Numbered from the stretch's first letter, positions 1-10,023 are shown. The stretch: 30,098 nt of DNA from JBHIBD01 sp046758865 (GCA_046758865.1 JBHIBD010000027.1:1-30098); one strand, 5' to 3'. Notes: generated from the sequence alone by a model not told the origin. Numbers and translations are program-made.

Positions 1-62
1 GCTCGCACGCTGCAGTTTTGGTAGGTAATGGTGTTGCAAAAGAAGGAGTTAATCTTACAAAT

Positions 63-755
63 ATGAAAGTCCTTGGCATAGAGACATCGGGATTGGTAGG
101 TAGCGTGGCCCTCTGTGAGGACTCAGGTGTACTCGCAGAGAAGAGCTTCGAGAAGGGCATGCGTCATGGGAAGGCATTGGTATCTTCCCTAGAAGATATG
201 TTCCAAGGGCTGGGGCTCGAGCCGGAGGAAATAGACCTTATAGCAATAAGTCATGGCCCTGGCTCATACACGGGGCTACGGGTAGGCGTTACCTGTGCAA
301 AAGTCTTGGCCTATACGCTTGGAAAGCCCTTGGTAGCTGTTCCCACCCTGGACGTGTTGGCAGAAAATGCCCCACCAAAGGAGATGGCCATCTGTCCGGT
401 ACTAGATGCAAGGAGAAAACAGGTCTACGCATGTATCTATAAGCGTTCGGGAGCCATGTGGCAGCGGTCATCGAAGCCTATGGTCATCTATCCGCAGAAA
501 CTGCTGGAGATGCTGCCTCGGCCGGTCCTCACATTTGGAGACGGTACGACGGTGTATAAAGAGGTATTCACCGCCGATGGGGTGACTTTTGGAGGTGATG
601 AGATGGGCGTAGCAAGGGCGCGTGTGGTTGCTCGTTTAGGTAAAAAGGTCTTTGATAAAGGAGAGATTAGTGACCCATACCTGCTTCAGCCACTTTATTT
701 GAGGGTCTCTGAGGCAGAGGAGAAATGGGAGGCACGCAGGATGCAGGGCAGTTAA
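63..755 (+). CDS. tsaB: TsaB, tRNA t6A37 biosynthesis scaffold protein
   Basis: The 230-residue product is TsaB, the inactive-ATPase partner of TsaD in the complex that makes N6-threonylcarbamoyladenosine at position 37 of ANN-decoding tRNAs in the cytoplasm. The ASKHA-fold start (MKVLGIETSG) and the family signature SHGPGSYTGLRVG near residue 70 are clear, and the length is normal for TsaB. The frame is open further upstream, to a GTG at 18, but ATG at 63 begins exactly at the conserved beta strand. AAGGAG lies at 43-48, a rather long distance from this ATG. The gene is alone on its strand here and runs convergently into atpC, with only about 20 bases between the two stop codons. Its upstream neighbour is outside the window. 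Confidence 0.9.
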   Translation: MKVLGIETSGLVGSVALCEDSGVLAEKSFEKGMRHGKALVSSLEDMFQGLGLEPEEIDLIAISHGPGSYTGLRVGVTCAKVLAYTLGKPLVAVPTLDVLAENAPPKEMAICPVLDARRKQVYACIYKRSGAMWQRSSKPMVIYPQKLLEMLPRPVLTFGDGTTVYKEVFTADGVTFGGDEMGVARARVVARLGKKVFDKGEISDPYLLQPLYLRVSEAEEKWEARRMQGS

Positions 756-776
756 ACATAAGGCCTGAGGCTGCTA

Positions 777-1067
777 TTATGTGGGGCAGCTTACCTCCAA
801 CTTTTTCTCGTAAGTCTCTGTAAGGACCACCACATTGTTTTTTCGGACCTCCATAAAGCCCCCCTCCAGTTCCAGATAGACCATCTTGTCCCCAGGCTCT
901 TTGATTCTCATAGTGCCCTTTTTTAGCCCAGTGAGTAATGGGGCGTGGTCCCGCAGTACACCCATTGAGCCTTCTGTCCCCACGGCTACCACGCTCACAA
1001 CATCCCCCTCATACTCTATCCTGCTGGGAGAGATTACATCTAATCTGAACGTCCTCTCGTCTGTCAT
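777..1067 (-). CDS. atpC: ATP synthase F1 epsilon subunit, short form
   Basis: This 96-residue protein is the epsilon subunit of the F1 central stalk, which couples c-ring rotation to the catalytic head. It has the N-terminal beta-sandwich domain (FRLDVISPSRIEYEGDV, then TEGSMGVLRDHAPLLTGLKKG, then LELEGGFMEVRKNNVVVL). It stops right after that domain, whereas the usual 130-140 residue protein continues into a helical hairpin that can inhibit ATP hydrolysis. I saw no continuation of family-like sequence in the other frames downstream, so the short form looks natural rather than frameshifted. The start codon overlaps the atpD stop as ATGA. It is the last gene of the atp operon. Confidence 0.93.
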   Translation of the reverse strand: MTDERTFRLDVISPSRIEYEGDVVSVVAVGTEGSMGVLRDHAPLLTGLKKGTMRIKEPGDKMVYLELEGGFMEVRKNNVVVLTETYEKKLEVSCPT

Positions 1068-2473
1068 GCCTTCTCCTGTACGGTCATCTCCTTGGCCTTT
1101 TCTACAACATCCTCGATGGCCCCCATCATATAAAACGCCTGTTCAGGAAGGTCGTCGTGCTTTCCCTCTATTATCTCTTTGAAGCTCTTAACAGTGTCCT
1201 GAATGGTAACGTACTTGCCCTTAATGCCTGTAAACTGTTCTGCAACAAAGAAGGGCTGTGAGAGGAATTTCTGGAGCCTGCGGGCCCTCCCCACCAATAT
1301 CTTGTCTTCCTCGGTCAGCTCCTCCATGCCCAATATGGCTATGAAGTCCTGAAGGTCTTTGTTTCTCTGTAAAATCCGCTGCACCTCTCTGGCTACCCGA
1401 TAGTGTTCCTCTCCCATAATCTTTGGGTCCAAGACCCTCGATGTGGAGCGCAGTGGGTCGACTGCAGGGTATATTCCAAGCTCAGCAATCTGACGTGAGA
1501 GCCATATAGTTGAATCTAGGTGAGGAAATGTGGCAACGGGGGCTGGGTCTGTAAAGTCGTCCGCCGGGACGTAAATGGCCTGCATGGAGGTTATAGAGCC
1601 CTTCTTGGTGGAAGTAATCCTCTCCTGGAGGTCTCCCATCTCGGTGGCGAGGGTGGGCTGATAACCAACCGCAGAGGGCATACGACCAAGCAGAGCAGAT
1701 ACCTCTGAACCAGCCTGTACAAAGCGAAAGATGTTATCGATGAACAACAGTACGTCCTGTCCCTCTACGTCTCTAAAATACTCTGCCATGGTGAGGGCCG
1801 TTAGCGCAACCCTCAAACGTGCACCTGGCGGCTCGTTCATCTGGCCGAATACCAGGACAGTCTTGTCTATGACACCAGATTCCTTCATCTCAAGCCAGAG
1901 GTCGTTACCCTCCCTGGTCCTCTCGCCTACACCAGCAAAGGTAGAGAACCCGCCATGCTCGGTGGCGATGCTCCTGATAAGCTCCATGATAAGCACCGTC
2001 TTACCTACACCTGCACCGCCAAACATACCAACCTTCCCGCCGCGCGCAAAAGGCGCCAGAAGGTCTACAACCTTTAGCCCCGTCTCGAATATGGTGGTGG
2101 TTGTCTCCCTCTCGTCGAAAGACGGTGGCGGTCGGTGTATGGAATGTTTCTCCTCGGCTTTTACCTCGCCAAGGTTGTCTATAGGCTCTCCTAACAGGTT
2201 GAATATCCTACCGAGAGTGGCTTTACCCACTGGCACACTTATAGGTGCACCGGTGTCCTCCGCCTTCATTCCTCTAACGAGTCCGTCGGTGGAGGCCAGT
2301 GCAATACACCTCACTGTGTCATTACCTATGTGTTGGGCTACCTCCGTCGTCAGGTCTATACCCTTCTTGGTGTCTTTAATCTTTATGGCATTATGTATGG
2401 CCGGAAGGCCCTTGGGGTCGAATCTTATATCAACCACAGGGCCTACAATCTGCTCAACAGTTCCTATGTTCAA
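1064..2473 (-). CDS. atpD: ATP synthase F1 beta subunit
   Basis: The catalytic beta subunit of F1 (469 residues) makes or hydrolyses ATP at the alpha/beta interface. The start (MNIGTVEQIVGPVVDIRF) is typical. The Walker A loop GGAGVGKT is at about residues 152-159, the GERTREGND motif with the catalytic glutamate follows, and the Walker B region reads VLLFIDNIFRF. The length is normal. It follows atpG after 58 A/T-rich bases, has an AGGAGG-type ribosome binding site just upstream, and overlaps atpC by 4 bases. Confidence 0.98.
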   Translation of the reverse strand: MNIGTVEQIVGPVVDIRFDPKGLPAIHNAIKIKDTKKGIDLTTEVAQHIGNDTVRCIALASTDGLVRGMKAEDTGAPISVPVGKATLGRIFNLLGEPIDNLGEVKAEEKHSIHRPPPSFDERETTTTIFETGLKVVDLLAPFARGGKVGMFGGAGVGKTVLIMELIRSIATEHGGFSTFAGVGERTREGNDLWLEMKESGVIDKTVLVFGQMNEPPGARLRVALTALTMAEYFRDVEGQDVLLFIDNIFRFVQAGSEVSALLGRMPSAVGYQPTLATEMGDLQERITSTKKGSITSMQAIYVPADDFTDPAPVATFPHLDSTIWLSRQIAELGIYPAVDPLRSTSRVLDPKIMGEEHYRVAREVQRILQRNKDLQDFIAILGMEELTEEDKILVGRARRLQKFLSQPFFVAEQFTGIKGKYVTIQDTVKSFKEIIEGKHDDLPEQAFYMMGAIEDVVEKAKEMTVQEKA

Positions 2474-2531
2474 CTCTTTTGGCCTCCTCTTTAAGACGTT
2501 AATTATATTATACTACATTTTAATTTATATT

Positions 2532-3404
2532 CTATTTGCGTTCAAGGGCTTCAGCGCCAGAGACTATCTCAAGGAGCTCTTTGGTAATGGCTTCTTGCCT
2601 GGCCCTATTATAAGAGCGCACTAGCTCGTCTATCATCTCTTCCGCATTCTCAGAGGCAGCAATCATTGCTACCCTCCTTGCCGCAAACTCCGATGCGGAT
2701 GACTCCCATAAAGCGCAGCGGATAGAGGACTCCACATATTTTGGGAAAAGTTTTGAGAATATATCCTCGGCTGATGGTTCAAATATGTAGTCAGTTTGCA
2801 ATGCAACCTTCCTCACCTCTTCTGTGGCAACTGTCTCTACGGGAATCAATTTTATACTTGTAGGCGTGCAACGCATTATCGTGACGAATTTAGTGAAGAA
2901 TATCTGTACCTGGTCGCATGCGCCAGCCTCAAAGTCTGTAATAAATTGTCCTGCAAGTTCTACTACCCGTTCTTCTCCAATTTTCTCCACATCGTCAGGG
3001 ATATTCTTTTCTATATTGTACTTCCTTCTGCCAAAGAAGGTTTTACCCTTTCTACCAATAAGTATGAGTCTTATATCCTTGTCGGGATTCTGTCTCATGA
3101 ACCTCAGTGTATGCTGGATGATATTGGCGTTGTAGGCGCCGCATAGGCCCTTGTCAGCTGTTATGAGAAGTATCTTTATAACCTTAACATCTCTGGGTCT
3201 AAGCAGTGGGTGGGTCTTTCCAACGGCGGTGGTTGCAAGGTAGTTTAGAAGGCCCGTCATCTTTTCATTATATGGTCTTGCGGCAATGATGCGTGCCTCG
3301 GCCTTCCTCAGCCTGCTTGCGGCCACCATCTCCATGGCACGGGTTATCTGCTGGATGTTAGTAACGCCGCGTATTCGTTGTTTTATCTCCCGAGTGCTAA
3401 GCAC
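2532..3404 (-). CDS. atpG: ATP synthase F1 gamma subunit
   Basis: The rotating central-stalk gamma subunit (290 residues). The N-terminal helix (STREIKQRIRGVTNIQQITRAMEMVAASR) and the C-terminal helix (ENAEEMIDELVRSYNRARQEAITKELLEIVSGAEAL, shown here only as the family pattern) are the two conserved coiled-coil strands; the Rossmann-like middle contains LLITADKGLCGAYN. The start is a GTG at 3402-3404 that overlaps the end of atpA by 8 bases. The AGGAGG there abuts the GTG directly, so initiation probably depends on translational coupling to atpA. Confidence 0.96.
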   Translation of the reverse strand: MLSTREIKQRIRGVTNIQQITRAMEMVAASRLRKAEARIIAARPYNEKMTGLLNYLATTAVGKTHPLLRPRDVKVIKILLITADKGLCGAYNANIIQHTLRFMRQNPDKDIRLILIGRKGKTFFGRRKYNIEKNIPDDVEKIGEERVVELAGQFITDFEAGACDQVQIFFTKFVTIMRCTPTSIKLIPVETVATEEVRKVALQTDYIFEPSAEDIFSKLFPKYVESSIRCALWESSASEFAARRVAMIAASENAEEMIDELVRSYNRARQEAITKELLEIVSGAEALERK

Positions 3405-4923
3405 CTCCTTGCTTCTCCCCGGCGAATACCTTCTTGAATTCTTCGATGGCCCTGGTCAGCCTGTGGGCAACGTCCCCGCCTATTCTCTTCTTCTCCTTTA
3501 TTTCTTCTTCCACAGCAGGGTACTTTTCGGCCATGAATTTGTGGAATTTGCCTTCAAATTCCCTGACCTTGTCCACAGGCACATCGCTCAGGTAACCATT
3601 GACTCCGACGAAGATAATCATTACCTGTCTCTCTACGGGTACCGGTTGGTACTGCGGTTGTTTCAGTATCTCTACCAGACGCTCTCCCGTTGAGAGCTGT
3701 TCCTGTGTGGCCTTATCAAGCTCAGAGCCGAACTGGGCAAAGGCGGCCAATTCACGGTACTGCGCCATTGTAAGTCTGAGCATACCTGCAACCCTTTTCA
3801 TTGCGGGTATCTGGGCGTTGCCGCCTACCCTAGATACTGAAAGCCCCACGTGGATGGCCGGCCGAATCCCCGAATAAAACAGGTCGCTCTCCAGGTATAT
3901 CTGTCCGTCAGTGATGGAGATTACATTGGTGGGAATGTATGCAGAGTAGTCACCAGCCTGGGTCTCTACAACAGGCAGGGCCGTGAGTGAGCCCCCGCCA
4001 CGTTCATCGCCCAGCTTGGCCGCCCGTTCGAGTAAGCGGGAATGCAGGTTGAATATGTCCCCAGGGAATGCCTCCCGGCCAGGGGGACGCCTGAGGAGGA
4101 GCGATACCTGACGATATGCTAGGGAGTGCTTGTAGAGGTCATCGTACATCACCAGGGCGTGCTTGCCATTATCCCTAAAATACTCTCCCATGGCGCATCC
4201 TGCATAGGGTGCAATATACTGTAATGGTGCAGGGTCGCTGGCCGAGGCCACCACAACCGTGGTGTAGTCCATAGCTTTGTATTCCTCAAGTGTCTTAATC
4301 ATATCCAAAATGGTAGACATCTTTTGGCCAATAGCCACATAGATGCAATGGACATCCGTTTCCCTCTGATTGATAATAGTATCTATAAGGATGGCTGTTT
4401 TCCCCGTCTGTCGGTCACCTATTATTAGTTCCCTCTGTCCCCTACCTATGGGAATCATGGCGTCTATGGCCTTGATACCAGTCTGGAGGGGTTCCTTTAC
4501 CGGAGTCCTCTCCACCACACTCGGTGCGCGCCCCTCAATCGGTCTGAATGTACCAGCAGCAATCGGACCTCTGCCGTCTACTGGTTGCCCCAGGGCATTT
4601 ACAACCCTGCCCAAAAGGGCCTCCCCAACCGGCACCTGGACTATCCTGCCGGTTGTCTTTACTGTGTCCCCTTCCTTTACGTTCTCATCTGATCCTAGCA
4701 AGACGGCCCCTACACTATCCTCTTCCAGGTTGAGTGCAACCCCATGCAATCCGTTTGTAAATTCTAGTAACTCACCGGACATACAGTCATCCAGACCATA
4801 GATCCTTGCCACACCATCACCAACCTGGAGCACCGTTCCCACGCTCTCCATCTGGAGCTTCTCTTCATATCCCTCTATCTCTTTTTTAAGTATAGATGCA
4901 ACCTCATCAGGTCTTAACGCCAT
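3397..4923 (-). CDS. atpA: ATP synthase F1 alpha subunit
   Basis: The non-catalytic nucleotide-binding alpha subunit (508 residues) alternates with beta in the F1 hexamer. The Walker A loop GDRQTGKT is at about residues 169-176, and the arginine-finger region SVSRVGGNAQIPAMK is present near residue 375. The start (MALRPDEVASILKKEIEGYE) and length are normal. It lies 67 bases after atpH and overlaps atpG by 8 bases. Confidence 0.98.
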   Translation of the reverse strand: MALRPDEVASILKKEIEGYEEKLQMESVGTVLQVGDGVARIYGLDDCMSGELLEFTNGLHGVALNLEEDSVGAVLLGSDENVKEGDTVKTTGRIVQVPVGEALLGRVVNALGQPVDGRGPIAAGTFRPIEGRAPSVVERTPVKEPLQTGIKAIDAMIPIGRGQRELIIGDRQTGKTAILIDTIINQRETDVHCIYVAIGQKMSTILDMIKTLEEYKAMDYTTVVVASASDPAPLQYIAPYAGCAMGEYFRDNGKHALVMYDDLYKHSLAYRQVSLLLRRPPGREAFPGDIFNLHSRLLERAAKLGDERGGGSLTALPVVETQAGDYSAYIPTNVISITDGQIYLESDLFYSGIRPAIHVGLSVSRVGGNAQIPAMKRVAGMLRLTMAQYRELAAFAQFGSELDKATQEQLSTGERLVEILKQPQYQPVPVERQVMIIFVGVNGYLSDVPVDKVREFEGKFHKFMAEKYPAVEEEIKEKKRIGGDVAHRLTRAIEEFKKVFAGEKQGGA

Positions 4924-4990
4924 AGCCGAACACTCCTATTCTTGAAAATCCCGACATCTCTGATAAAAAGGTGAGTACGGACCGCCTGAG

Positions 4991-5539
4991 TCAGCTAACG
5001 CCCACCTCAACCAACCTCCTTCTTAGATTATTAAGGCGGGCGGCAATGCTTCCGTCAATCACCTTGTTGTCTATTTTAACTATCGCTCCACCAAGTATTT
5101 CTGGAGTTACCTTGGTGTCTACCTCCACGGTTTTCCTCGTAATCATCCCCAGAGCCTCCTTAAGCCTGGCGAGTTTCTCATCTGTCAGTGGTATAGCCGT
5201 CTGGACAGTAGCCCTGATTGTACCACCGACTGAATCAGCCACCGCCTGATACCGCTCCAGGATGTCATCTAGTATCCTCTCTCGCCTTTTTGCCACGATG
5301 AGCAGCAAGAAGTTCCTGACCAGAGGACTCAGGTGCGGACCTAAGATGCTCTTGATGAGCCTTGTCTTCTCCTCCCTGGTAACTGAGGGGTGGAGAATAA
5401 TTTTTCTCAGCTGCACGTTTTCCCTAAAAAGCTCAGCCACGGTCTTCAAATCATTCGCGGCCTGTTGCAACTGATTCTTGGACGTTGCAAGCTCGAAAAG
5501 GGCCTGAAGATACCCAATGGCGAGTGTCTTATCTATCAC
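4991..5539 (-). CDS. atpH: ATP synthase F1 delta subunit (OSCP)
   Basis: The delta subunit (182 residues) joins the peripheral stalk to the top of F1. The all-helical N-terminal domain (LAIGYLQALFELA ... NQLQQAANDLKTVAELF) and the C-terminal family signature (ILGGAIVKIDNKVIDGSIAA, then RLNNLRRRL) are both present. The start is GTG at 5537-5539 and overlaps the atpF stop as GTGA, the usual sign of coupled translation. The length is normal. Confidence 0.95.
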   Translation of the reverse strand: MIDKTLAIGYLQALFELATSKNQLQQAANDLKTVAELFRENVQLRKIILHPSVTREEKTRLIKSILGPHLSPLVRNFLLLIVAKRRERILDDILERYQAVADSVGGTIRATVQTAIPLTDEKLARLKEALGMITRKTVEVDTKVTPEILGGAIVKIDNKVIDGSIAARLNNLRRRLVEVGVS

Positions 5540-6039
5540 CTAAGACCCTCCACGTCTCTAACGAACTCATCCACCAATTTTTCGGCCTTGTCCCTGCTTA
5601 TAGACTGCTTGACAAGTTTGTAGGTGGCGAGCATGGAAAGGCTTACCACCTGGTTCCGAATCTCCGTAGCCGCCTTTTTCCTCTCTAACTCAAGCGTCTC
5701 CTCAGCCTTGAGTTTTACCGCCTCAGCATCCTGTCGGCTCTTTTCGATTATCTCGGTGCTCAAGGCCTTTGCCTCTCTTACGGCGGCGGTGAGCTTTTCT
5801 TCAGCCTCTTCTTCGGCCTCAGCCACCTTCTTCTGGTACTCTGCCTTTAGATTTGCTGCCTCTTTATGGTACTGTTCCGACTTGTCGTAGGTCTCCTGAA
5901 CCTCCTCTCTCCTGGCCTTAATGAAGGCAAGGAGCCTATCAAAGAGGACCCTCTTGAGGAGATAGAGGACAATTAGAAAACCAGCGGCTTGGATGAGAAC
6001 TAATTTAAAATCTACGTGTAAGGCCCGAAGGAATTCCAA
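5536..6039 (-). CDS. atpF: ATP synthase Fo b subunit
   Basis: The peripheral-stalk b subunit (167 residues). One N-terminal membrane helix (FKLVLIQAAGFLIVLYLLKRVLF) is followed by a long charged helix rich in Glu, Lys and Ala that forms the stator coiled coil. Only one b-type gene is present, so the stator is probably a b homodimer. It lies between atpE (13-base gap) and atpH (4-base overlap). Confidence 0.94.
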   Translation of the reverse strand: MEFLRALHVDFKLVLIQAAGFLIVLYLLKRVLFDRLLAFIKARREEVQETYDKSEQYHKEAANLKAEYQKKVAEAEEEAEEKLTAAVREAKALSTEIIEKSRQDAEAVKLKAEETLELERKKAATEIRNQVVSLSMLATYKLVKQSISRDKAEKLVDEFVRDVEGLR

Positions 6040-6052
6040 GGTTATCCTCCTT

Positions 6053-6325
6053 CTACCTGGTGCCCTGTTTGACTAACTCAAGGAGAACCTCGGGTGCAGG
6101 TAGCTTTCCTAAAAAGATGAAAGAGATTACTAAGGAATATATAGTAAGAGACTCAATGAAGGCCAGGCCTATAAACATCGTTAACTGGAAGCGGCTCATC
6201 AACTCCGGCTGTCTGGCCATGGCATTCAGGGCCCCTGCTACTGTGACACCCATGCCTGCGCCACACCCCCCTGCTGCTATAGCCACAAAGGCAATGGCCA
6301 GGACTAATCCCGCATAATATATCAT
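6053..6325 (-). CDS. atpE: ATP synthase Fo c subunit
   Basis: The c-ring proteolipid (90 residues) has two membrane helices joined by the polar loop ARQPE (37-41). The ion-carrying carboxylate is Glu58 in the motif AFIESLTIY (55-63). The glycine repeat of helix 1 (GGCGAGMGVTVAG) is kept, with an unusual Cys at 21. In Na+-type rings a Gln in helix 1 helps bind the ion; the aligned position here is Met, and the helix 2 pattern is close to EALTIY of proton rings. H+ coupling is therefore the better inference, even though Ser59 and Tyr63 also occur in Na+ rings. Confidence 0.95.
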   Translation of the reverse strand: MIYYAGLVLAIAFVAIAAGGCGAGMGVTVAGALNAMARQPELMSRFQLTMFIGLAFIESLTIYSLVISFIFLGKLPAPEVLLELVKQGTR

Positions 6326-6343
6326 CTAAAATCCTCCTTTCTT

Positions 6344-7099
6344 TTAATGCTCTTCCAGGGCGCCCATGGCACCCGCTATATAGAAGCAGGCAAGTACGGC
6401 AAAGATACCCGCCTGAAGTGTAGCCAACAGGAGATCCAGGAGTACGGCAGGGAGTTGTACTGGTATAGGGATGAAGCCAAGAAGTAAAGGGGAAAATCCT
6501 ATGCCAATGGCCAGGATAGTATGTTCCCCCATTAAATTTCCAAAAAGTCGCAAGGAAAGGGTCAGGGGCCGGGCAATTAGCTCCTGCACCAGGTGGATGG
6601 GAAGCAGTAATGGGGCCAACCACCTGGGCTCTCCCAGAAAATGCTTAAGATAGCCTATCGGCCCATTACTTTTAAACCCATGATAATGAGTAAGAAAGAA
6701 GACTATCAGGGTCAATGCCAGGGTAGTGTTATAGTCGGCAGTAGGGGAGTGAAATAGGGGAACCTGGCCCATAAGGTTCATCACCCAGATGTAGATAAAT
6801 AATGTCCCTATAAAGGCTACAAAGGACCCACCTACCTTCCCCATCTGGGATTCAACAAAGCTCTCCAGGCCCTCTACTGTTAGCTCTAGTAAGGCCTGCT
6901 GTAATCCGGGGACCTTCTTAAGACTACGAGTAACTCGGTAGCAGAAAAGCACCAGGAAGGTGATTGCTACCCCCGACATTATCACAGGCATCCACTGGTG
7001 AAGTGAGAGGCCCAAGAACGTTTGGTCCATATCTAGAAGAAAAAGGTCCAGGAAGGTCGGCAATTCTTTAATCGCCCCTTCAGACTGTGGTGCTGCCAT
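6344..7099 (-). CDS. atpB: ATP synthase Fo a subunit
   Basis: The stator a subunit (251 residues) forms the two proton half-channels beside the c ring. The essential arginine is Arg184 in LSLRLFGNLMGEH. The hydrophobic helices are in the usual order, including VMNLMGQVPLFHSPTADYNTTLALTLIVFF and the C-terminal hairpin. The length is typical. It is followed by atpE after 18 bases. Confidence 0.96.
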   Translation of the reverse strand: MAAPQSEGAIKELPTFLDLFLLDMDQTFLGLSLHQWMPVIMSGVAITFLVLFCYRVTRSLKKVPGLQQALLELTVEGLESFVESQMGKVGGSFVAFIGTLFIYIWVMNLMGQVPLFHSPTADYNTTLALTLIVFFLTHYHGFKSNGPIGYLKHFLGEPRWLAPLLLPIHLVQELIARPLTLSLRLFGNLMGEHTILAIGIGFSPLLLGFIPIPVQLPAVLLDLLLATLQAGIFAVLACFYIAGAMGALEEH

Positions 7100-7114
7100 G
7101 CCTATATTCTCCTC

Positions 7115-7528
7115 CTAAATCTTGGGACCTACCCTAACGGAATTCTTTAGATAGCTTACAAGAACCATTCCAACCAACTTCAAAAGAATCACCGTCGGCA
7201 CCAGGCCAATTCCTACCAAAAAGGCTACAGGAACAACCTGTAAATAACGGAAGATAAGATACAAAACCCCTACCAGAGAAAGGTATTTAAGGAGACTCAC
7301 CCAGAGGAAGAAACGCTTGGCTTCCTTTCTATTTGTTGAAGAGAAGCGAAGTATTGTCCACCAAAGAATTCCACTCAAAATAAGGCTCATCGCCGACCCC
7401 AAGACCAGACTAAGCGTCAAGGGAAAAGACTGCAAGGAGGTAGAACCCAAGACCATTACCACCGCTAAGGCCAAAGATGTGTAAAAGACCCTCCCGGGAA
7501 AACCTTCATCCAGATGGAACTCTTTCAT
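7115..7528 (-). CDS. AtpI-like (ATP synthase I family) membrane protein
   Basis: This 137-residue, four-helix membrane protein sits where atpI is usually found, immediately before atpB. Sequence conservation in the family is low, so the call rests on size, on the pattern of four hydrophobic segments (about 13-33, 37-57, 72-92 and 98-122) with a charged loop NRKEAKRFF, and on position. AtpI-type proteins help to assemble the c ring. It overlaps the gene before it by 4 bases (7525-7528), so the two are probably translated together. Confidence 0.75.
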   Translation of the reverse strand: MKEFHLDEGFPGRVFYTSLALAVVMVLGSTSLQSFPLTLSLVLGSAMSLILSGILWWTILRFSSTNRKEAKRFFLWVSLLKYLSLVGVLYLIFRYLQVVPVAFLVGIGLVPTVILLKLVGMVLVSYLKNSVRVGPKI

Positions 7529-7752
7529 TTCTTCTTCTCAGACACCAAATTTTTTACTGTCTTGTAGAACTCCAAAAAGCCAGCCACAATCCCCAGCAGG
7601 AGAAAGACAAGTAGCAGATAGGGAGAAGTGCCTAGATAGGAATCTAAATAGCTTCCTACTAGATAACCACCTACAATTGAACCTGCCATAAAAAAACCTA
7701 AGCCAGCCGTCCTACTTAAGAGACGAACTGAGTCTTTGCCGTTTTCAGGCAT
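7525..7752 (-). CDS. AtpZ/AtpQ-like small membrane protein, first gene of the atp operon
   Basis: This 75-residue protein has two hydrophobic helices (GLGFFMAGSIVGGYLVGSYL and YLLLVFLLLGIVAGFLEFYK), the shape of the 'F0F1-ATPase subunit' AtpZ family that often opens atp operons and has been linked to Mg2+/Ca2+ transport or to assembly with AtpI. The gly-rich first helix followed by DSYLGTSP and the final FLEFYKTVKNL fit that family well. No Shine-Dalgarno sequence precedes the ATG; a TAAAAT element ends only 8 bases upstream. Confidence 0.75.
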   Translation of the reverse strand: MPENGKDSVRLLSRTAGLGFFMAGSIVGGYLVGSYLDSYLGTSPYLLLVFLLLGIVAGFLEFYKTVKNLVSEKKK

Positions 7753-7760
7753 AAAAATTT

Positions 7761-7788
7761 ATTTTATCACAACTATGAGTGATTAAAA
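7761..7788 (-). promoter_or_regulatory. Possible atp operon promoter
   Basis: On the minus strand TAAAAT (7761-7766) lies 8 bases before the ATG of the first atp gene, with a poor -35 (TTTTAA, 7783-7788) at 16-bp spacing. If used, it would start transcription within about two bases of the ATG. The rest of the 179-base gap (7753-7931) holds only a 30-codon minus-strand frame (7822-7914) with no ribosome binding site, which I do not call a gene. Confidence 0.35.
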
Positions 7789-7931
7789 AGGGCAATTCCC
7801 TCTCCTCATCATCAGTTCTCTTCAGCATCTCGATAGAGTATTCTTGGAGAAATGCTTTAGCTCGGATAGCACCCTATCGTTGAGGGGGGTGTCCTCCTTT
7901 AGCTTGGTCCTCATACATGGGGCTACCCATC

Positions 7932-8567
7932 TCAGCCTTCCTTTGTGGAGAAGAGTGCGTCAACAGCCCTCATTGTATGCCGGTTAACCCTAGCCAAGCA
8001 ATCAAGCAGGCTTATAAATAACGGAGAGGCCTTTGGCACGCATACCCCCGAAATGAGCCTGTCCTCATGTTCCATAGCGTAATTATCACCAACCTCATTC
8101 AGGTATGCCCCCTCTTCTAACACGTACTTTACCAGAAGGGGATTCCTGGTCAGAAATACATCTCCTGCACTTTTGAGTACCTTACGGGTATTCTCAAAAA
8201 GGTACTTTAATTCTTCTATTGCCTTGTTGCTGAAAAGGATATCATCCTTTATCTTATTCCTAACAATGGGCAACATACTCTTCAAGGCCTCTCCGGTCAT
8301 TTGAAGCTGGCCTACTACCGCAACAAGGTCCTTTAGTCGCTCTTTATCCTCCTCCACTTCACCAGAAGTTTCAACCAGGAAACCTGTTAGTTCCTTTCCA
8401 TCTTCGAGTATCTCATCTCCAAACTCTTCAGCCTGTTTTATCTTTCCCATGCTGTGACGTACAAACCCATCTATAGTAGTGTCCAACATCCTCTCTGCCT
8501 TAAGACATATAGCGCTAAGTCTCTGGGAAACTTCCCGTAGTCTGTCCCCATCTACGTCAGATTTCAT
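7932..8567 (-). CDS. PhoU-like all-helical protein of unknown role
   Basis: The 211-residue product is predicted from its heptad-like pattern to be nearly all helix, with no signal peptide or membrane segment. Alternating charged and leucine-rich stretches (for example LREVSQRLSAICLKAERML and KDLVAVVGQLQMTGEALKSM) recall the PhoU domain and the PhoU-like tails of Na/phosphate cotransporters. I cannot point to a diagnostic motif, so this is a resemblance only. It starts 12 bases after the hemL stop and is probably cotranscribed with hemL. A true phoU is present at 10808-11491, so this would be a second, divergent member. Confidence 0.5.
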   Translation of the reverse strand: MKSDVDGDRLREVSQRLSAICLKAERMLDTTIDGFVRHSMGKIKQAEEFGDEILEDGKELTGFLVETSGEVEEDKERLKDLVAVVGQLQMTGEALKSMLPIVRNKIKDDILFSNKAIEELKYLFENTRKVLKSAGDVFLTRNPLLVKYVLEEGAYLNEVGDNYAMEHEDRLISGVCVPKASPLFISLLDCLARVNRHTMRAVDALFSTKEG

Positions 8568-8579
8568 ACTTCAAACCTA

Positions 8580-9884
<1,305 letters not shown>

Positions 9885-9916
9885 AGTGAAATCTCCACAG
9901 GAAAAGCAAAACCCTA

Positions 9917-9944
9917 ATTTTACAAAGTAAGAAGGTTTTGTCAA
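9917..9944 (-). promoter_or_regulatory. Sigma70-type promoter of hemL
   Basis: On the minus strand a perfect TTGACA (9939-9944) is followed after 16 bases by TAAAAT (9917-9922). The expected transcription start is near 9910, upstream of the GGAG and TTG start of hemL at 9884. It is the best-matching promoter in the window. Confidence 0.75.
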
Positions 9945-10023
9945 GAGCTTTAGAAAACCAAGGTAAGTTCCCTAGATATATAAAGTTAGGTGGTTGATGT
10001 CTGAGATGATTACTAACCCAGGA

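Noticed and set aside
1731..2624. Long open frame (297 codons) on the + strand
   Set aside because: It lies opposite atpD and the end of atpG, which are unmistakable, and its translation is low in family-like content; it is a mirror of codon bias.
6053..6325. Na+-coupled ATP synthase, suggested by Glu-Ser and Tyr in the c subunit
   Set aside because: The helix 1 Gln that completes the Na+ site is replaced by Met, and the helix 2 pattern fits proton rings.
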